Assembly (NCBI GenBank): GCA_016201405.1
Contig: JACQCZ010000007.1
Span: 132,307-179,803 of the forward strand
Reading direction: 5' to 3'
Length of the DNA: 47,497 bases
Origin: Candidatus Acetothermia bacterium
GTDB taxonomy: Bacteria; Bipolaricaulota; Bipolaricaulia; RBG-16-55-9
A model generated the notes under the pieces. That model made no database searches. It saw only the letters and a list, made by a program, of their open reading frames with translations, and was not told where the DNA came from. Made by a program: the position numbers and the translations under genes. Below, piece after piece: positions 42,521 to 47,497 of this stretch. Position 1 is the first letter of the stretch; the number at the start of each line of letters is the position of its first letter.

Positions 42521-42525
42521 GGAGC

Positions 42526-43053
42526 CTATTCTTGGGATGAGAGGAGCTCTTTCAGCCTCTTGAGGCGCGGATCGCCCTTTTCAGCCGCCAAAGCGCACTT
42601 GCATATTCCTTGATTGAGATCCTTGCCACAGGTGGGGCAGAGCCCCTGGCAGTCGGGTCTGCAGAGCGGCTTTATATCGAGTGATGAGATGGCCAGCTTC
42701 GTGGCATAGGGCAGGAGATCCATCTCGTCCAGGCCATGCTCAAAGCTGTACTCTTCGATCAGGACGTGATTCATTCCCTCTTTTGGCTCTTCGATAAACT
42801 CAAGAAACTCATGAAGCTTTACGGGAATGCGAACGGATGTGAGGCAGCGGCTGCACTCTGTCTCGAGTTCAGTCTCAAGATCGAGTTGGATGTGCAAAAC
42901 ACCGCTCTGGTAAAGTGCCTTGCCTCTGGCGTGGACGGGTCTTGTCAGCTTGAGAGGCTGGCCTTTATGGTCGACAGGCTCACTCTCTTCTGTCCAATCG
43001 AAGGGAAAGTTTTGACCGGGGGAATTCTTCAACTGCCTGATGTCAAGATTCAT
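42526..43053 (-). CDS. yceD: YceD/DUF177 family protein
   Basis: The 175-residue protein resembles YceD, linked to 23S rRNA accumulation. It has the CSRCL segment near 87-91 and a second metal-like cluster near its end (CRPDCQGLCPTCG). Most bacteria have rpmF right after yceD, but here ruvC follows after 5 bases and no ribosomal protein L32 frame is seen. The gene lies 27 bases after folP and belongs to the same minus-strand operon. Confidence 0.88.
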   Translation of the reverse strand: MNLDIRQLKNSPGQNFPFDWTEESEPVDHKGQPLKLTRPVHARGKALYQSGVLHIQLDLETELETECSRCLTSVRIPVKLHEFLEFIEEPKEGMNHVLIEEYSFEHGLDEMDLLPYATKLAISSLDIKPLCRPDCQGLCPTCGKDLNQGICKCALAAEKGDPRLKRLKELLSSQE

Positions 43054-43080
43054 CTTACCACCCCCATAAATATAATACGC

Positions 43081-43902
43081 CTATCGCAGCGCATCGGCAA
43101 CCAGCAGCGCGTTCTTTACCGCTTTGACATCATGCACCCGAACGATATCTGCGCCATTCAAGACGCCAGCCACGGCGCTGGCGATTGTCTCCTCAAGCCG
43201 TTCTTGAACCGGGCGTTTTGTGATGGCTCCCAAGAAGGATTTTCGAGATGTGCCAAGCAAAATTGGTTTTTTCAACACTTTGAATTCTAGCAGTCTTTTC
43301 AAGATGGCCGTATTGTGTTGCGGCCTTTTCCCAAAGCCGAAGCCTGGATCAATGATTATTTTGTCGCTTGAGATGCCATTTGACTTGGCGAAATCGATGC
43401 GCGCTCTCAGAAACTGAATCACATCTGCGACCACGTCATCGTAATGGGGATTCTCCATCATCGTTTTGGGCGTGCCCTGCATGTGCATCAGAATGACTGG
43501 GCATTTTGATTCTGCTACAACATAGGCCATCTGGTCATCGAAACGGAGCGCGCTGATGTCGTTGATGAGATCGGCTCCAGCATCCAAGGCCTCTTGGGCG
43601 ATTTGCGATTTATAGGTATCGACCGAGATGCAAAGATCGGGAAAATCTTTGCGGGTTTTTTTGATAACAGGAATGACGCGCTGTCGCTCATCTTCTAAAG
43701 GTGTCGGATCAGCGCCAGGGCGAGAAGATTCACCGCCGATGTCGAGAATATCTGCGCCCTCATCAATCAGCTTGCGGGCTTGGGTGAGTGCCGCTTCATG
43801 AGAGAGAAAAGCCCCGCCATCCGAAAATGAATCGGGGGTGCAGTTCAAGATGCCCATGAGAAGCGTGCGGGTCCCCAACTGTTCTAATATTTTTGTGGAC
43901 AT
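43081..43902 (-). CDS. folP: Dihydropteroate synthase
   Basis: The 273-residue TIM-barrel enzyme joins hydroxymethyl-dihydropterin pyrophosphate to p-aminobenzoate. It has LMGILNCTPDSFSDGG (15-30), DILDIGGESSRPGA (51-64), DLINDISA and HMQGTPKTM, then DPGFGFGK and LLGTSRKSF. All binding-site signatures are intact. It starts the run folP-yceD-ruvC-polA on the minus strand, while folB and folK are in a separate cluster at 2282-3212. No Shine-Dalgarno is evident; AT-rich bases at 43920-43936 may hold the promoter. Confidence 0.96.
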   Translation of the reverse strand: MSTKILEQLGTRTLLMGILNCTPDSFSDGGAFLSHEAALTQARKLIDEGADILDIGGESSRPGADPTPLEDERQRVIPVIKKTRKDFPDLCISVDTYKSQIAQEALDAGADLINDISALRFDDQMAYVVAESKCPVILMHMQGTPKTMMENPHYDDVVADVIQFLRARIDFAKSNGISSDKIIIDPGFGFGKRPQHNTAILKRLLEFKVLKKPILLGTSRKSFLGAITKRPVQERLEETIASAVAGVLNGADIVRVHDVKAVKNALLVADALR

Positions 43903-43947
43903 GATGTGCGGGTGGTTGTGCTAGAATAATATATTTGGCTCTTCCCA

Positions 43948-44068
43948 GTCATTCCTGCCCCGGATCAAGTCCGGGGTAAACTCCAGCAGGAATCCAGAGA
44001 CCTTGAAATTACTGGATCCCGGATCTGCGCTGCGTCCGGGATGACGACCCGTTGCTTGCAGGAATGAC
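43948..44068. repeat. Palindromic intergenic repeat, copy 2
   Basis: Outer arms GTCATTCCTGC (43948-43958) and GCAGGAATGAC (44058-44068) enclose nested hairpins, including CCCCGGA/TCCGGGG (43958-43976) and CTGGATCCCGG...CCGGGATGAC. It shares end motifs with the copy at 4658, including the tail GGAATGACAATCAA. It fills most of the gap between folP and the citrate synthase gene. Confidence 0.75.
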
Positions 44069-44082
44069 AATCAAAAGCTCAA

Positions 44083-45231
44083 CTACGCCCGCTTCTCAAC
44101 CGGGACCCACTTTAGGTTTCTTGGCCCAACATATTCGGATTGGGGGCGAATGAGGCGGTTGTTCTCCTGCTGCTCCAGCACATGGGCCGTCCAGCCGCTC
44201 ACTCTGCCGATGGCAAAGGTGGGGCTAAATAGCTCTGAAGGCAGCCCAATGCCATGCAGCACCATAGCCGTGAAGTACTCGACATTCGTCTGCAAATGAC
44301 GACCAGGCTTGTACTCTTCAAGCAATCGAAGTGCAACTTTCTCGACATATTTGGCCAGGTCGTAGAGATCGCGGTCGGCCGCCTTCTCATAGAGCTTTTC
44401 AGCAGCGGCAGACAAGACATCTGCCCTGGGATCGCGCACTTTGTAGACGCGGTGGCCAAAGCCCATCAGCCGGTCGCCATGCGTCAACATTCTGCGGATC
44501 ACCTCTTCGGCGCGCTCCGGCTTGCCGATCTCAAAGACCATATCGAGCGCTGGGCCGGGGGCTCCGCCATGGGCGGGGCCTTTGAGAGCGCCAATCGCGC
44601 CCGTGACGGCTGAGAACATATCAGAGAGAGTTGAGGTGATGACGCGGGCTGTGAATGTCGAGGCATTCATGCCATGGTCGCTGACAGTGACCAGATACGT
44701 ATTGAGCGCCCTCACAAACTCGGGACTTGGCGTCTCACCACCACTAAATAGATAGAGAAACTGCGCAGCGCGGCTCAATTTGGCCTTCGGCTTTATCGGC
44801 TCTTTGCCATTCTTGAGCTGCCAGTAGGAGCCGACAATGATCGGAAATTTGGCCGCGAGCAAGACTGCTCGCTGGCGGTTCGATTCAATCGACTCGTCGG
44901 CTGGCTTGGGATCGACCACAGAGAGCGTGGAGACAGCCATTCTCAATGCGTCCATTGTTGGAACTTTGGCCTTGGCCGCCAATTTCAAGACCAGAAGCGT
45001 GGAATCAGGCATACTGCTCTCGGCCTCCAGCTCGGCCTCAAAATCCTTGAGCTCTTTCGCGTTTGGGAGTCTCCCGTTCCAGAGTAAGTAGAGAGCCTCT
45101 TCGTACGTGGCATTCGGAGCGATCTCTTCCAGCGGGTAGCCACAGATGACGAGCTTTCCGGCGGTTCCGTCCACCATGCTGAGGCGGGTCTCAGCAGCGA
45201 TCACATTCTCCAGGCCGCTAGCGGTAGGCAT
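44083..45231 (-). CDS. gltA: Citrate synthase
   Basis: The 382-residue protein condenses oxaloacetate with acetyl-CoA. The family motifs include DHGMNAST (His186), GPAHGGAPG (His221) and MGFGHRVYKVRDPRAD (His260). The last catalytic acid usually reads NVDF; here it is NVEYF, a Glu variant that I recall in related citrate synthases. Methylcitrate synthase activity cannot be excluded. The ATG has a very good Shine-Dalgarno (AAGGAG, 7 bases) and a consensus-like promoter about 70 bases upstream. Confidence 0.93.
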   Translation of the reverse strand: MPTASGLENVIAAETRLSMVDGTAGKLVICGYPLEEIAPNATYEEALYLLWNGRLPNAKELKDFEAELEAESSMPDSTLLVLKLAAKAKVPTMDALRMAVSTLSVVDPKPADESIESNRQRAVLLAAKFPIIVGSYWQLKNGKEPIKPKAKLSRAAQFLYLFSGGETPSPEFVRALNTYLVTVSDHGMNASTFTARVITSTLSDMFSAVTGAIGALKGPAHGGAPGPALDMVFEIGKPERAEEVIRRMLTHGDRLMGFGHRVYKVRDPRADVLSAAAEKLYEKAADRDLYDLAKYVEKVALRLLEEYKPGRHLQTNVEYFTAMVLHGIGLPSELFSPTFAIGRVSGWTAHVLEQQENNRLIRPQSEYVGPRNLKWVPVEKRA

Positions 45232-45297
45232 ACTGCATCTCCTTATGAATTCCTATAAAACCTCGATAATGAGCGAATAATACCGAATAAACGCTGT

Positions 45298-45326
45298 ATT
45301 ATAGGGCGAGATTTTGCCCAATACAA
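45298..45326 (-). promoter_or_regulatory. Promoter of the citrate synthase gene
   Basis: On the minus strand TTGTAT (45326-45321) and TATAAT (45303-45298) are spaced by 17 bases. The spacer holds GGGC...GCCC arms, a possible weak operator. The leader is about 60 bases and has no gene. Confidence 0.65.
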
Positions 45327-45366
45327 GACTTTCTACTCGTTTTATCCCGCTTGAGAAAATCGATGC

Positions 45367-46155
45367 TTACGGGGCTGGCTGCTGCGCCTTTTGGTACGCC
45401 GTCTCGAAGTCTTTGGCCTTCAGAGTCTGGTAGGTGAAGATCTGGCGAATGACTCCTTGCGGGTCGATGATGAAGTAGGTCGATGTCTGAGAGACGCGGT
45501 ACAGAGTAGAGATGTCACCCGTTATGTCTACGGCGACGGGATAGGTGATCTTGTACCTCTGGATGTACTGATTGATGCCATCGAAGGTATCCGCCTGGTT
45601 GAGGTTGATGGCGATGATGGCGACGTCATTTGGGTGATCGGCATAAAATTTATTGAGCTCGGGGGCCGTGGCCTGGCACTTGGCGCACCAGCTGGCCCAG
45701 AATTTCAGGATTACAGTCTTGCCTTTGAACTGATCGAGTGATATCTGCTTGTTATCCAACGTAAACGTTGTAAAAGGCGGGGCATATGAGCCGACTGTGG
45801 GTGTATATTTCTTCTCTTGCTCTTTCCCGGCCTGAGTTGCAGTCCCAGGGTTTGCTGAGCCTGGCTGGTCCGTTGGTGAAGGCGTTGTGGTCTCAGGAGT
45901 TCCAGGGTTCACTTGTTGCTGAGGTTCTTTAGGTTGTTGAGCTGGCTGGGTTGGCGTGTTGTTACTCGTTGTTGGAGGTGTCGTTGGCTGCTGAGTATTT
46001 GTAGTATTCGATTTCTGAGAAGTAGTCGTTTGTGGGTTTGAGGTATTCGTCGTGCTGCTGGACTTGTTTGAGTTGGAACAGGAGGTGAGAATGAAAACAG
46101 CCAGAAATATCGAAGCAACAAGAATCATTTTTGAAGCATTTTTTATTTCCCTCAT
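45367..46155 (-). CDS. Thioredoxin-fold lipoprotein (TlpA/ResA-like)
   Basis: The 262-residue protein has a lipoprotein signal with Cys26 (FILTSC). A long low-complexity linker rich in Thr, Pro, Gln, Asn and Ser follows (about 27-115). The thioredoxin-like domain (about 118-255) has the active-site WCAKC (Cys157, Cys160) and a TSTYFIIDPQG segment near the cis-proline region. It would act on disulfides outside the membrane, tethered by the flexible linker. No Shine-Dalgarno precedes the ATG, and TAAGTT 6 bases upstream is a weak -10. Confidence 0.88.
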   Translation of the reverse strand: MREIKNASKMILVASIFLAVFILTSCSNSNKSSSTTNTSNPQTTTSQKSNTTNTQQPTTPPTTSNNTPTQPAQQPKEPQQQVNPGTPETTTPSPTDQPGSANPGTATQAGKEQEKKYTPTVGSYAPPFTTFTLDNKQISLDQFKGKTVILKFWASWCAKCQATAPELNKFYADHPNDVAIIAINLNQADTFDGINQYIQRYKITYPVAVDITGDISTLYRVSQTSTYFIIDPQGVIRQIFTYQTLKAKDFETAYQKAQQPAP

Positions 46156-46229
46156 AACGTAAACTTAATTTATTGCGTCAATACAATCAACTCTAAGGTG
46201 CCATAACTTGCATCAATTTCAAAGCCTTC

Positions 46230-46691
46230 TTATTGTTTACATGATTGGGTATGACGTAGCAAATTGTTTAGTTCTTTATTTCTGTAGCTCTTATTTTTGT
46301 AAATCTTCCCTTTTGGCCTTATCAACTTCGGGTTTGTAAAATCGCGCATCAAATCTTTATCATTTGTGCAAAGCGTTCTGGCACCGCTAAGTCGTGCGAG
46401 GGCAATTACACACGTATCATTTGATCGACAGCTTTTCGATCCTTCGACGGACTCCAATTCTTTTCGAAATTCAGATTCAGCGACGATATTGAGCCGCCCA
46501 TTACGGTTTAGCTCTAAAATAAATCTTCGAGCGGCTGTGATATTGAACAGCTTCTCTTTTAGCGTTCCTCCATATACAAGTTTTCCATTCTTCTTGCTAT
46601 GTGTGAGCCAATTCAAAGCGGCATGGAAGTTAGTATGAGGTGGGTCACGAAATACAAGACTTGCGACGTCCTCATCTATGATAATGCACAT
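46230..46691 (-). CDS. PIN-like domain protein, partner of the adjacent AAA ATPase
   Basis: The 153-residue protein looks like a PIN-fold nuclease. It starts CIIIDEDV with Asp6, has Glu residues near 74-80, and ends the core with SNDTCVIALA (Asp92) and CTNDKDLMRDF (Asp111, Asp113), the usual spacing of the acidic set. The C-terminal tail is basic (KGKIYKNKSYRNKE). It starts 3 bases after the ATPase stop with AGG 7 bases upstream, so the pair form one operon. The region is AT-rich compared with the window. ATPase-PIN pairs occur in defence loci; here it is an inference. Confidence 0.72.
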   Translation of the reverse strand: MCIIIDEDVASLVFRDPPHTNFHAALNWLTHSKKNGKLVYGGTLKEKLFNITAARRFILELNRNGRLNIVAESEFRKELESVEGSKSCRSNDTCVIALARLSGARTLCTNDKDLMRDFTNPKLIRPKGKIYKNKSYRNKELNNLLRHTQSCKQ

Positions 46692-46694
46692 GAT

Positions 46695-47372
46695 TTAACC
46701 TAATAGGAAACGTTTCTCTTCTTCAAGAAAAAATCGGCGAAATGCCCTTGGTGCTCCGACCATATTTCCACGTTTGTCGATACTTATTGGATGAATAATA
46801 ACGTCACCCTTTTTGCGCTCAAAGAATAATATTGATACATCCGACGGGGACAAATCTTCGTTGTCTCGCACATCCATGCGTATCCTGTCAACAAGGTAAT
46901 CACTATGAGTCTCGACAATAAACGTTTTGTTCTGGCTCTTGGACAACGCCAACAAAACAGATCCAAGCGATGCTTGAGCTTTTGGGTGTAAATGGACTTC
47001 TGGTTGTTGCAATAGAATAGTTGCTCCATTGGGTGATTTTATTGATTCCACAAGCACAGGCAGTACTTGGCTTACTCCATAACCAACATCTACAAGATTA
47101 TGCCCAGTGCCTGAGACTTTAATTCTTATCTGAAACGGCCCCCTTTCCTTTGTACTCCACCGTCTGATTTCAATATCTTTAAATAATCCTGAATCAGAGC
47201 CAAATTCGCTTAGCGCTTTCCTAAGAAGTTCCCAACTCGATAAGTTTGATGCGAAAGTTCTAGCAAGCAACACCGGTATATGAGAACCTTCCGGGTCAGG
47301 GATTTCTTTTAATGGATCATACGTTCTCTTCGGACGAGTTCGCACAGGAGCGAGTGCATAGGGCGTGCACCC
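46695..47372 (-). pseudogene. AAA-family ATPase, 3' fragment (DUF3696/AAA_15-like)
   Basis: About 226 codons of an AAA ATPase C-terminal part remain. They include the VGYGVSQVLPVL signature motif, the Walker B-like ILLQQPEVHLHP, and VETHSDYLVDRIR, which are typical of OLD/AAA_15-type ATPases. The frame continues upstream of the first GTG (47345) as PYALAPVRTRP to 47372, then meets a stop next to a probable insertion-sequence end. The Walker A half is not in the window. So the gene is probably interrupted, unless the 5' half resumes beyond the right edge. Confidence 0.7.
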
Positions 47373-47379
47373 CTAGAAC

Positions 47380-47497
47380 TGTACCAGTCAAAAGTAGAGA
47401 ATCGGCGGATCAAGGAAGGAGCCAAGCAGATGAAGAAGAGCCGATTCAGCGAGCAGCAAGTGGTACAGATCTTGGCAGCAGGGGATCAGGGAGAGAA
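47380..47497 (+). mobile_element. Left end of an IS3-type insertion sequence
   Basis: The sequence from TGTACCAG (47380) begins like an IS3-family terminal repeat with TG. A transposase OrfA start follows at 47430. The element lies exactly where the ATPase frame is lost, so it probably inserted into that gene. The rest is outside the window. Confidence 0.6.
47430..47497 (+). CDS. IS3-family transposase OrfA, N-terminal fragment
   Basis: Only 22 residues are visible before the window ends. The start MKKSRFSEQQVVQILAAG matches the helix-turn-helix start of IS3 OrfA proteins. The ATG has GGAAGGAG 8 bases upstream. The reading frame runs off the right edge. Confidence 0.75.
   Translation, partial: MKKSRFSEQQVVQILAAGDQGE

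Overview
The window is a dense bacterial chromosome segment. Genes lie on both strands, gaps are short, start and stop codons often overlap, and most genes are housekeeping. No rRNA or CRISPR array is present, and no gap between genes exceeds 300 bases. The organism cannot be named from this sequence. The clpC-radA-disA order, split glycine decarboxylase (gcvPA/gcvPB), split-type leucine genes, lipoproteins with lipoboxes and a secreted protease ending in a FlgD/T9SS-like module suggest an uncultivated deep-branching bacterium. A Bipolaricaulota (OP1/Acetothermia)-like origin is a weak guess based on that C-terminal module. A few genes have a -10 box only 6-7 bases before the start codon, so some mRNAs may be leaderless.

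Layout. 1-1436: a serine palmitoyltransferase-like enzyme (cut by the left edge) and an SDR reductase, possibly sphingolipid synthesis. 1492-4399: a phosphoesterase, folB, folK and a short RNase E/G. 4418-6744: an orphan HicB-like gene, a palindromic repeat, a VOC protein, tRNA-Val, a DUF4268 nuclease-like gene and a DUF971 gene. 6794-9884: a PDZ-protein/MacB-type ABC transporter operon whose promoter carries a palindrome. 10044-16680: a small hypothetical gene, a hotdog thioesterase, and the clpC-radA-disA-punA stress/repair operon, in which DisA has substituted catalytic motifs. 16885-17641: a GC-rich DHFR-like gene bracketed by inverted repeats, a probable transferred cassette.

17715-22505: a LeuD-LeuC fusion, leuB, a NYN-domain protein and a 2-oxoacid dehydrogenase E1 alpha. 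22486-25639: Trm112-like protein, a PKD lipoprotein, a histone-deacetylase-fold enzyme and ruvA. 25760-30530: a ctpA protease, gpsA, a two-gene membrane operon that includes a 29-residue peptide, and mutY. 30552-32578: a winged-helix protein and a secreted subtilase. 32598-36050: an overlapping operon of EamA transporter, thioredoxin-like protein, DUF3179 protein and YdcF-like protein. 36104-39300: gcvH-gcvPA-gcvPB.

39309-43902 (minus strand): folP, yceD, ruvC and polA. 43948-44068: a second palindromic repeat. 44083-46155: citrate synthase and a TlpA-like lipoprotein. 46230-47497: a PIN-like gene and the 3' part of an AAA ATPase, probably broken by an IS3-type element that runs off the right edge.

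The most unusual items are the DisA with altered catalytic motifs, the inverted-repeat cassette, the small-peptide membrane operon, the PDZ-MacB operon with a spacer operator, the reversed-order LeuD-LeuC fusion, the RNase E/G lacking its Zn-link, and the broken AAA/PIN pair.
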